A stretch of 64,000 nt of DNA from Sphingomonas sp. HF-S4 (lineage in GTDB: Bacteria; Pseudomonadota; Alphaproteobacteria; Sphingomonadales; Sphingomonadaceae). The stretch covers positions 248,001 through 312,000 of the forward strand of contig NZ_JAWJEJ010000001.1 of NCBI RefSeq assembly GCF_032911445.1, read 5' to 3'. Shown one piece after another: positions 57,167 to 64,000 of this stretch (the first letter of the stretch is position 1; each line of letters opens with the position of its first letter). The notes under the pieces were generated by a model, which saw only the letters and a list, made by a program, of their open reading frames with translations, searched no databases and was not told the origin of the DNA. A program made the position numbers and the translations under genes.

Positions 57167-59356
57167 GTGATCAAGACTCGCCTCCGCACCGTATTGCGCC
57201 TGACGCTCGGCGCCTCGGCGCTGGCGCTCGCGTTTCCGGCGCACGCGCAGGAAGCGCAGACGGACGGAAGCTCGGAGGATATCCTGGTCACTGCCCAGCG
57301 CCTGAACCAGACCGGCGTGACGCATGGCGGGCGGGTCGGCGTTCTCGGCGACAAGCCCGCTGAGGACGTGCCCTTCGCGGTCAAGAGCTACAACGCCGCG
57401 CTGATCCTCAACCAGCAGCCGCAGACGCTCGGCCAGGTGCTCGACAACGATCCCTCGGTGCGCACCAGCTATGGCTTCGGCAATGCCGCCGAGCAGTTCG
57501 TCATCCGCGGCTTCGCGCTGTTCAGCGACGATGTCGGCTTCGACGGCCTCTACGGGATCACCCCGCGCCAGCTCATCGCGCCCGAGCTGTATGAATCGGT
57601 CCAGGTGCTCAACGGCTCCAGCGCCTTCCTCAACGGCGCGGCGCCCGGGGGATCGGGCATCGGCGGCAGCGTCAATCTGAGTCCCAAGCGCGCCGGTGAC
57701 CGGCCGCTGACCCGGCTCACAACCAACTACACCTCGAGCGGCCATTTCGGCGGCAGCTTCGACGTTGCTCGCCGCTTCGGCGCCAACAGCGAATGGGGCG
57801 TCCGCATCAATGGCGCGGCGCGGCGCGGCGATGTCGGCATCGACGACGAGTTCCGCAGCGCGTATCTGCTCGGCGGCGCGATCGACTATGATAGCGGCCC
57901 GCTGCGCCTCTCGCTCGACCTCGCCTATCAGAAGGTGCGGGTGAACCAGCTTCGTCCCAAGCTGACGCTCCCCGCCGCGATCACCGTAATCCCCGACGTG
58001 CCTCGGGCTACCGTCAATTATGGCCAGCCGTTCAACTTCACCGAGCTACGCGACATCTACGGCCAGTTCCGCGCCGAATATGACCTGTCGGACAATGCGT
58101 TGGTCTATGCCGCGTTCGGCGCGCGCGACGGTTCCGAGGACGGCTTCTACGGCACCTTCTCGCTGCTCGATGCCGCGACCGGCACGATCTCGATCTCGGG
58201 TTCGCGCATCCCGCGCACCGACAATAACGAGGCGGCGCAGGCCGGCATCCGCGTCAAGCTAGCCCAGGGCGGGATCAGCCACGAATTCAACTTCGGTGGC
58301 TCGATGAACTGGATGACCAACCGCAACGCGTTCGAATTCTATGCGGTGTCGCCGGTGCGCAGCAATATCTACAACCCGGTGATCATCCCCCAGCCGAGCA
58401 CCGTCACCTCGCGCGGCGGTAACATGGCCGAGCCCTTCCCGATCTCGCGCATCCAGCTGGCGAGCGCCTTCGCGTCGGACACGCTCGGTTTCTGGGACGA
58501 CCGAATCCTGCTGACCGGCGGGCTGCGGCTCCAGCAGATCACCGCCAAGACCTATTCGAACGTCACCGGCGCGCAGACCGCCGAATATCGCAAGGATGCG
58601 GTGACCCCGGTGGTCGGCCTCGTGATCAAGCCGGTCGATGCGGTGTCGCTCTACGCCAATCGCAGCGAGGCGCTGGTCCAGGGTGCGACGGCACCCGCGG
58701 TGAGCGGCGGGTTCAACGTCGTCAATGTCGGCGAGATCCTGCCGCCCTATATGTCGACGCAATATGAAGTCGGCGGCAAGCTCACGCTGCGCGACGTCAC
58801 TGCGAGCCTGTCGTTCTTCACCACCGAGCGCGAGACGGCGATCCTGGTGCCGGTGCCCGGTCCGCCGGCCAACGACGCGCGCTTCGAGGCGTCGGGCCGC
58901 CAGCGCAACCGCGGCATCGAGCTGAGCATCCAAGCCGAACCGGTCCAGGGCCTGCGCGTCATCACCGGTGCCTCGGTGATCGACGCCAAGCTGCGCCGCC
59001 AGACTAACGGGCTCAACGAGGGCAACAAGGTCGCGGGCGTCCCCGATTATCTGGTGAACGGCCATGTCGAGTGGGATCTGCCGTTCGTCACCGCGCTGAC
59101 GCTGACCGGCCGCGTCGTCCATACCGGCGAGCAGCCCGCGAACAACGCCAACACGCTGGCGCTGCCCAGCTGGACGCGCTTCGACCTGGGGGCGCGCTAT
59201 GTCGCGCTGGTGAGCGACAAGCCGGTCACGCTGCGCGCGGGCGTCGATAACGTGGCCAACAAGCGCTATTGGGCCTCGGCATTCGACAGCTCGCGCCCCG
59301 ATCTGCTCCAGGGCGCCCCGCGGACCTTCAAGCTCTCGGCCTCGATCGACCTATAG
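57167..59356 (+). CDS. TonB-dependent siderophore receptor
   Basis: 729 residues, outer membrane. A signal peptide ends AHAQ, followed by EDILVTA (TonB-box-like). Plug domain to about residue 180: PFAVKSYNAALILNQQPQTL, QFVIRGFALFSDDVGFDGLY and GAAPGGSGIGGSVNL. The 22-strand barrel ends FKLSASIDL, with a final aromatic/hydrophobic pattern. GTG 57167 has AAAGGA upstream. It is 32 bases after the small membrane gene, in the Fur-controlled unit. The siderophore is unknown. Confidence 0.93.
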   Translation: MIKTRLRTVLRLTLGASALALAFPAHAQEAQTDGSSEDILVTAQRLNQTGVTHGGRVGVLGDKPAEDVPFAVKSYNAALILNQQPQTLGQVLDNDPSVRTSYGFGNAAEQFVIRGFALFSDDVGFDGLYGITPRQLIAPELYESVQVLNGSSAFLNGAAPGGSGIGGSVNLSPKRAGDRPLTRLTTNYTSSGHFGGSFDVARRFGANSEWGVRINGAARRGDVGIDDEFRSAYLLGGAIDYDSGPLRLSLDLAYQKVRVNQLRPKLTLPAAITVIPDVPRATVNYGQPFNFTELRDIYGQFRAEYDLSDNALVYAAFGARDGSEDGFYGTFSLLDAATGTISISGSRIPRTDNNEAAQAGIRVKLAQGGISHEFNFGGSMNWMTNRNAFEFYAVSPVRSNIYNPVIIPQPSTVTSRGGNMAEPFPISRIQLASAFASDTLGFWDDRILLTGGLRLQQITAKTYSNVTGAQTAEYRKDAVTPVVGLVIKPVDAVSLYANRSEALVQGATAPAVSGGFNVVNVGEILPPYMSTQYEVGGKLTLRDVTASLSFFTTERETAILVPVPGPPANDARFEASGRQRNRGIELSIQAEPVQGLRVITGASVIDAKLRRQTNGLNEGNKVAGVPDYLVNGHVEWDLPFVTALTLTGRVVHTGEQPANNANTLALPSWTRFDLGARYVALVSDKPVTLRAGVDNVANKRYWASAFDSSRPDLLQGAPRTFKLSASIDL

Positions 59357-59359
59357 GCC

Positions 59360-59932
59360 TTATTTGGGCTTCGGCGCGGCGGGGGCGGGCGCCGCCGGCA
59401 ACGGGCTCTTGTCGAGCGCGATCAGACCGGCGGGAAAGTCCTTGAGCGTCACCGGCACCACGATCCGCTGGCCGTTGCCCGCGGTGAAGCCGATCTTGAG
59501 CGTCTTGCCGCCGCGCAGTGCCGCCAGCAGCACCGCGTCGATGGACGTGCCGGTATAGGCGCCATTCTGGTCGCTGGTCTGCACGACCAGCGGCTTCTCC
59601 GCCGCCTCGTCGACCTGCAGGCTCACGCCCGAGGGGAACAGCACGCCGTGCGGTAGCGCGACCGTCATTGCGTGCCCGGCCTGTGGCGTGCGCTGGAGGA
59701 TCACCGTCAGCAGCCGCTGCTTCTGCTCGCCCGCCAGCAGGTTCTGCACCAGGCTGCACGGCTGGCTGGCGGCAGGGGCGGGGGCAGGGGTCGCGGGCGT
59801 TGCGGCAGGCGCGGGCGCGCATACCAATTGCCAGGCCGGCCCGGCAGGTTGCGCCGCGGGCGCGCCAGGCGAGGGCGCGGCCGGCGCCGCCTGCACGCCG
59901 ATCAAGCCCAGCACGGCTACCAAATGATTCAT
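59360..59932 (-). CDS. Invasion-associated locus B (IalB)-type protein
   Basis: 190 residues. A signal peptide and a Pro/Ala-rich linker lead to the IalB core: PAWQLVCAP, then SQPCSLVQNLLAGEQKQRLL, and TLKIGFTAGNGQRIVVPVTL. Two cysteines may be disulfide linked. IalB-like proteins are periplasmic and of unknown function. ATG 59932 has AGGACAG upstream. It converges on the TonB receptor, three bases apart. Confidence 0.8.
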   Translation of the reverse strand: MNHLVAVLGLIGVQAAPAAPSPGAPAAQPAGPAWQLVCAPAPAATPATPAPAPAASQPCSLVQNLLAGEQKQRLLTVILQRTPQAGHAMTVALPHGVLFPSGVSLQVDEAAEKPLVVQTSDQNGAYTGTSIDAVLLAALRGGKTLKIGFTAGNGQRIVVPVTLKDFPAGLIALDKSPLPAAPAPAAPKPK

Positions 59933-60256
59933 TCTGTCCTCCCGCTTTCCCTGCAGCCTAGACCAGCGCGGCGGCGGGTCAACGGCGTTGACAGGCCCGC
60001 GCTTCCCGCAGCCTCGACCTTCGCGGCTTGGGCGAAGGCGTGTCGGACGAGGGGTTCGAGCTGCATCAGCACAGATCGCAGGGCGATCAACGCCGCCGAA
60101 GCCCCCAATGAAGCCGCCCCGGTGCCGCATCCGCACCGATTTCGCCGATGGCGTGCCCGGCGCTGTCCTGAAACCGCTCTCCTGGAACGTTTTCGTCACT
60201 CGACGCGCGTGATCCACCAGTTGTACGCGAGCCCCTCGCAGCGCTAGGACTATGCG
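59933..60256. other. Non-coding gap between IalB and the GntR regulator
   Basis: 324 bases. Short open frames on both strands (for example 59988-60212) show no recognisable protein and no ribosome site. The region must hold the divergent promoters of the IalB-type and GntR genes. I see no clear operator. Confidence 0.5.
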
Positions 60257-61045
60257 ATGGTTGCAAAGGTCAAGACCGCCAAGCCGCTCAACGTCCGCGA
60301 GCGCCGCAAATCGCTGCGGCTCCACGGCACGATCGCGCGCGATCTCGGCATCCTGATCGTGTCGGGGCGCTACAAGCCCGGCGAAGTGCTCAACAACGAA
60401 GTCGCGGCGAGCGACCGGCTCCACGTCTCGCGCACCGCCTATCGCGAGGCATTGCGCATCCTCGCGGCCAAGGGGCTGGTCGAGAGCCGCCCGCGCACCG
60501 GCACGCGAGTCAGCGACCGCGAGAAATGGCACCTGCTCGATCCCGACGTGTTGTCGTGGATCTTCGAATTCGAGCCCGACGATGAGCTGCTCTATAGCCT
60601 GTTCGAGCTGCGGAAAATCTTCGAGCCCGAAGCTGCGGCGCTGGCCGCCGAGCGCCGCTCCGATACGCAGTTGAAGCGCATGCAGGTCGCGCTCGAAGGC
60701 ATGACGACACACACGCTGGCGGTGGAGGAGGGACGGATCGCCGACCAGGACTTCCACGCTGCGTTGCTCGAGGCCTCGGCCAATCCCTTTATCACCACGC
60801 TGACCACCAGCGTCAGTGCGGCGGTCGCCTGGACGACGATCTTCAAGCAACGCAACAGCCCGCTCCGCCGCGATCCGATCCCCGACCACCAGAAGGTCTA
60901 TGACGCGATCGCGGCGGGCGACGCCGAGGGCGCACACGCCGCGATGTCGCACCTTGTCGACATGGCGTTCCTGGATACCACCCGCAGCAAGGGCCCCAAA
61001 CTCCGCCAGCCCAAGGGCACGCGCGGGGAAGTGGTGGCGGGTTGA
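60257..61045 (+). CDS. GntR/FCD-family transcriptional regulator
   Basis: 262 residues. N-terminal winged helix: ILIVSGRYKPGEVLNNEVAA, then VSRTAYREALRILAAKGLVE, the GntR recognition part. C-terminal FCD domain (about residues 100-240), with FELRKIFEPEAAALAAERRS and HAAMSHLVDM, holding the metal/ligand-binding His and Asp residues. FCD regulators answer to sugar acids and similar small acids. The target here is probably the neighbouring sugar genes. ATG 60257 is used. Confidence 0.9.
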   Translation: MVAKVKTAKPLNVRERRKSLRLHGTIARDLGILIVSGRYKPGEVLNNEVAASDRLHVSRTAYREALRILAAKGLVESRPRTGTRVSDREKWHLLDPDVLSWIFEFEPDDELLYSLFELRKIFEPEAAALAAERRSDTQLKRMQVALEGMTTHTLAVEEGRIADQDFHAALLEASANPFITTLTTSVSAAVAWTTIFKQRNSPLRRDPIPDHQKVYDAIAAGDAEGAHAAMSHLVDMAFLDTTRSKGPKLRQPKGTRGEVVAG

Positions 61046-61074
61046 GTGGAGAGTAGGGGCATCGTCATCAAATT

Positions 61075-61228
61075 CCCCTCCCTGAAAGGGAGGGGTTTAG
61101 GGGTGGGTTTTAGCGCTGGGCAGGGCTCGATGCCCTGTCCAGCGCTTCGATGCTTGGCGGTTGAGTCTTTTTGGGCGCGCAGACGCGCGCACCCGCCCCC
61201 GACCCCTCCCTGCAGGCAGGGAGGGGAG
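61075..61228. repeat. Intergenic inverted repeat, copy 2 (related to 33244-33394)
   Basis: About 154 bases. Ends: CCCCTCCCTGAAAGGGAGGG and CTCCCTGCAGGCAGGGAGGG. The right half (TGAGTCTTT then GGGCGCGCAGACGCGCGC) is almost the same as at 33.3 kb; the centre is different. It lies between the GntR gene and the convergent symporter. No gene. Confidence 0.8.
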
Positions 61229-61234
61229 TTACGT

Positions 61235-62548
61235 TCACGCCACCCCGGTCACCACCTCGTCCTCCAGCGCATTGGTGACCTTCGATCCCCACAGCGCGTA
61301 GAACAGCACGTAGAGTTCGCAGATCGCGCAGATGATGAACGATTCCTGCAGCCCATAGGCGTCGGCGAACTTGCCCTGGAAATACACCAGGGCGCCGCCC
61401 GCGATCGCCATGATCAGCAGCCCCGAACCTTCTTCGGTCAGCGGACCCAGGCCCTTGATCCCGAGCGTGAAGATCGTCGGGAACATGATCGAGTGGAACA
61501 GCCCAACCGAGATTAGCGACCACATCGCGATCGGGCCATGCGCGAAGGTGGTGATGACCATCACTACGAACGCCAGCGCGCTGGCCACCGCAAGTACCGT
61601 CTCGGCCTTGACCGAGCGCATCAGGAACGCGCCGATGAAGCGGCCGACCATCATCCCGCCCCAAAGCAGGAACAGGTAGTTCCCGGCCTGCTGGTGGGTG
61701 AGGTTGCCGATGTCGGGCTTCGAGACGAAATTGACGAAGAGGTTGCCGACGCCGATTTCGGCAATCAGGTAGATCGCGATCGCCGGCACGCCGAACACGA
61801 GATTGCGATGCTTCCACAGCGAGTGGTTCTTGCGGTCCTCGCGCGAATGGCGCGAGACGGCATTGCCCATCGCAGGAAGCTTGAAGCGGGCGATCACCAC
61901 TGCGAGGACGATCAGCACCACGGCGACGATCAGATAGGGCAGCTGTACGGTCTGCGCATCGGCAAGCCGCTGCTCCAGCGTCAGCGACGCCGCGCCGCCC
62001 TCGGTGGTGCCCGAGACGCTGCGGCCGAGGATCAGGTACGCGCCGAACAGCGGGGCGAAGGTGGTGCCCATCGAATTGAACGCCTGGACCAGGTTGAGCC
62101 GCGAGGACGAACTCTCCGCCGGGCCGATCACCGCAACATAGGGGTTCGCCGCGACCTGGAGCAAAGCGATGCCCGATGCGATCACGAACATCGCAGTCAG
62201 CACGACATAGTAGGACAGCAGCATCGACGCCGGGATCATGATCAGCGCGCCGACCGCCATCACGATCAGCCCGGTGACCATCGACTTCTTGTAGCCTATC
62301 CGCTCGATGATCTTGGCCGAGGGGATCGAGGCGACGAAATAGGCGATGAACCACACGCTCTCGATCAGCGTGGTCTGGGCATAGCTGAGCACCATGACGC
62401 TGCGCAGATGCGGCAGCAGCGTGCCGTTGATGACGGTGATGAACCCCCACATGAAGAAGAGCGTCGCGAGCATCGAGAGCGCGGCGCCATAGGGCGCGCT
62501 CGAGCCCGACGGGGCACCGGCACGGGGTGATACTGGAACGGCTGGCAT
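61235..62548 (-). CDS. FucP-type sugar:proton symporter (MFS)
   Basis: 437 residues with about twelve helices. LFFMWGFITVINGTLLPHLR and QVAANPYVAVIGP are the FucP/GluP signatures (the ANPY motif in TM5), followed by LNLVQAFNSMGTTFAPLFGA. Imports a neutral sugar such as L-fucose, glucose or galactose with a proton; the context suggests arabinose-type sugar. AGGAGAAG precedes ATG 62548. It lies 31 bases downstream of the GH43 gene on the same strand. Confidence 0.92.
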   Translation of the reverse strand: MPAVPVSPRAGAPSGSSAPYGAALSMLATLFFMWGFITVINGTLLPHLRSVMVLSYAQTTLIESVWFIAYFVASIPSAKIIERIGYKKSMVTGLIVMAVGALIMIPASMLLSYYVVLTAMFVIASGIALLQVAANPYVAVIGPAESSSSRLNLVQAFNSMGTTFAPLFGAYLILGRSVSGTTEGGAASLTLEQRLADAQTVQLPYLIVAVVLIVLAVVIARFKLPAMGNAVSRHSREDRKNHSLWKHRNLVFGVPAIAIYLIAEIGVGNLFVNFVSKPDIGNLTHQQAGNYLFLLWGGMMVGRFIGAFLMRSVKAETVLAVASALAFVVMVITTFAHGPIAMWSLISVGLFHSIMFPTIFTLGIKGLGPLTEEGSGLLIMAIAGGALVYFQGKFADAYGLQESFIICAICELYVLFYALWGSKVTNALEDEVVTGVA

Positions 62549-62579
62549 GGGGTGGTTCTTCTCCTGGGAAGGCTTGTTC

Positions 62580-63590
62580 TCAGCGTGCGAGCGGCCAGCC
62601 GTCGCGCGTCCAGCCCAGCGGCTGGATGCGGAGCGTCGGCGTGCCTTTCGCGTGCGTATCATAAGCGTGGTAGACGATGTAATCCTGCTTGGGCTCGCGC
62701 AGGATCGCGACATGTCCCGGCCCGACGAAGCGCTTCGATGGATCGAGATCGGCATGGAGGACGCGCGTGCCGCCGCCCTCGGTCAGCTTCTTGCCCTCGC
62801 GGTCGAGATACGGCCCCTTGGGATCCTTCGACCGCCCGACCACGGTGTAGTAGGTGCTTTCGGCGCGCCGGCAGCAGAAATCGTAGGAGGCGAACAGATA
62901 ATAGAATCCGGCTCGCCGGATCACGAACGGCGCCTCGACTGCGCCGGGGCTCGGCCGCCGGGCGATCGAATGCACCGTGGCGTCCCCAGCGGCACGTAGC
63001 CCGGTCCTGCGATCGAGCCGGACGAGCTTGAGCCCCGACCAGAAGCTGCCGAACGCCATCCACTGGCCGCCCTTAGGGTCGGCAAAGACGGCGGGATCGA
63101 TCGCATTGAAGTCGTCGCCTTGGCCCGATGCGATCACCTGGCCCCGATCGGTCCACACGGGCTTTGCGAGCGAAGGGCTGGTCGCCAGACCGATCGCCGA
63201 GCGATTCTTCCCGAAGGTCGATATCGAATAATAGAGGCGGTATTCGCCCTGCGCGAAGACGATATCCGGCGCCCAGATGCCCCTTGCGCCCGGCACTGCG
63301 TCCTGCACCCAGCCCGGCATCTGCGCAAACACCGAGGGCGCCCGCGTCCAGTTCGCCAGGTCGCTCGATGTGCGGACATGTATCAGCCCTTCGCCTTGGC
63401 GCTCTTGGCTGGTGGTGAACACATAGTAGCGCGCGCCCTGTCGGATAATCGCAGGGTCGTGCGCCGGGGCGATATCGCCGGCAAGGCTGATTGGCGCGGG
63501 CTGCGCCGATGCCGGAGCGCCAGCGAACAGCGCGAGGGCAAAGCCCTGCATTACAGGGCAGCGCGCACGAGCAAGCACGGACGTCAGCAC
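62580..63590 (-). CDS. GH43 glycoside hydrolase, arabinanase-like
   Basis: 336 residues, secreted. Five-bladed propeller: Asp45 in HDPAII (catalytic base), AIDPAVF (pKa Asp) and the acid Glu in VEAPFVI, the full GH43 triad. The pattern (IWAPDIVFAQGEYRLYYSIS and SRSKDP-type loops) is closest to arabinan endo-1,5-alpha-L-arabinosidase. GTG 63590 is preferred to ATG 63551 because AGGGAGGG lies eight bases upstream; the signal peptide then ends APASAQ. Probably cotranscribed with the symporter. Confidence 0.9.
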   Translation of the reverse strand: MLTSVLARARCPVMQGFALALFAGAPASAQPAPISLAGDIAPAHDPAIIRQGARYYVFTTSQERQGEGLIHVRTSSDLANWTRAPSVFAQMPGWVQDAVPGARGIWAPDIVFAQGEYRLYYSISTFGKNRSAIGLATSPSLAKPVWTDRGQVIASGQGDDFNAIDPAVFADPKGGQWMAFGSFWSGLKLVRLDRRTGLRAAGDATVHSIARRPSPGAVEAPFVIRRAGFYYLFASYDFCCRRAESTYYTVVGRSKDPKGPYLDREGKKLTEGGGTRVLHADLDPSKRFVGPGHVAILREPKQDYIVYHAYDTHAKGTPTLRIQPLGWTRDGWPLAR

Positions 63591-63628
63591 GTTTCAGCCC
63601 TCCCTCTCGCCCGCAGCATCATTGCCAT

Positions 63629-63804
63629 TAGTCAGACAAAAATACGAAATACGCCGCGCGGCGCAAGCGCTTCGTCGTGCAGGATTGTTTGGCGGTCAAG
63701 TGCTTGTAATGGCTGATAAAGCAGCGCGATAGGCAGGCTGCTCCCCGCGCTTTGCCATCCGGCGAGGATTGATTGCGCACCCGCTGCGCATATAAGTCTG
63801 ACTA
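63629..63804. promoter_or_regulatory. Mirrored operator sites at divergent promoters
   Basis: TAGTCAGACAA (63629-63639) and AAGTCTGACTA (63794-63804) are inverted copies of one site with a GTC-N-GAC core. The first abuts a minus-strand promoter (TTGCGC, 16 bases, TATTTT; plus-strand 63661-63666 and 63639-63644). The second overlaps the -10 of a plus-strand promoter (TTGATT 63769-63774, 16 bases, TATAAG 63791-63796). It resembles FCD/GntR operators. Confidence 0.55.
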
Positions 63805-63830
63805 TTATTCGAATCGGAAGAGGATCGGTC

Positions 63831-64000
63831 ATGGCGTTCAGGCTCGTGCAGTTTCGGGATGGTGCAGGCGCGCGGGGCGTCGCGGCGTTTCTCGAGAACG
63901 GCGCGGTGCGGCTGGACGGGGTGAGCACCACGTACGAGCTTGCGCTCGCCGCGATCCGCCAAAGCATCTCGCTCGAAGCCGCGGCGCGCGCGCGGGCAGG
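63831..64000 (+). CDS. GguC/AraD1-type sugar-acid enzyme, N-terminal part
   Basis: The first 56 codons are seen: MAFRLVQFRDGAGARGVAAF and then LDGVSTTYELALAAIRQSIS. This start is typical of the GguC/AraD1 family, related to fumarylacetoacetate hydrolase, and used for L-arabonate or similar sugar-acid dehydration. AGAGGA precedes ATG 63831. The rest lies beyond the window. Together with the GH43 and symporter genes it points to arabinose use. Confidence 0.75.
   Translation, partial: MAFRLVQFRDGAGARGVAAFLENGAVRLDGVSTTYELALAAIRQSISLEAAARARA

Noticed and set aside
59988..60212. Small plus-strand gene upstream of the GntR regulator
   Set aside because: No ribosome site, no recognisable fold, and the product is Arg/Pro-rich, as expected for a random frame in GC-rich DNA.
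1..64000. tRNA or rRNA genes
   Set aside because: I read both strands for cloverleaf-like and conserved rRNA segments and found none I could support; a tRNA search program would be needed to exclude them fully.

Overview
The window is high-GC, densely packed bacterial chromosome. Gene content points to a sphingomonad alphaproteobacterium, most likely Sphingomonas: an intracellular PHB depolymerase, exosortase-A-associated polysaccharide genes, an archaeal-type ProRS, a small conserved pair next to an S24 repressor, and GC-rich inverted intergenic repeats that recur several times. I see no rRNA, tRNA, CRISPR array, insertion sequence or prophage block. The genus assignment is inference.

Layout. 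1-11 kb: truncated EamA transporter, proS, a 2OG-Fe(II) oxygenase, a pectinesterase, a PilZ protein, glycerol-3-phosphate dehydrogenase diverging from RNase R, a saccharopine-dehydrogenase-like reductase, a methyltransferase-like protein and a lipoprotein. 11-22 kb: an ABC half-transporter, phaZ, a YkvA protein, a flavin-type stress protein, a glucokinase-like gene with altered motifs, a 30-residue membrane peptide followed by twin hairpins, thiolase plus MaoC hydratase, VOC protein, MscS channel, topoisomerase IB and a DJ-1/PfpI protein. 22-30 kb: exosortase-A-type polysaccharide genes (acyltransferase, O-ligase, small membrane protein; glycosyltransferase and membrane protein), split by a PadR-controlled membrane/secreted/serine-hydrolase cassette. 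30-37 kb: self-regulated S24 repressor, a DUF6973-like protein overlapping a lipoprotein gene, an SLC13 permease, and an HTH protein with a quinone oxidoreductase.

37.4-55.3 kb is one reading frame of 5,959 codons. It has a signal peptide, an N-terminal domain resembling an inverse-autotransporter beta-barrel, and seven successive beta-helix-like modules that each open with the same signature. It ends at a strong hairpin. This giant surface protein is the most unusual object in the window.

55.7-59.4 kb is a probable Fur-controlled iron-uptake operon (PepSY membrane reductase-like protein, small membrane protein, TonB-dependent receptor). The first gene has no in-frame ATG, GTG or TTG at the expected start. 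59.4-64 kb holds an IalB-like protein and a pentose/pectin-sugar group: FCD-type GntR regulator, FucP-type sugar symporter, GH43 arabinanase and the start of a GguC/AraD1-type gene. The last two diverge from mirrored promoters, each overlapped by the same operator-like sequence. With the pectinesterase, this suggests growth on plant cell-wall polysaccharide.
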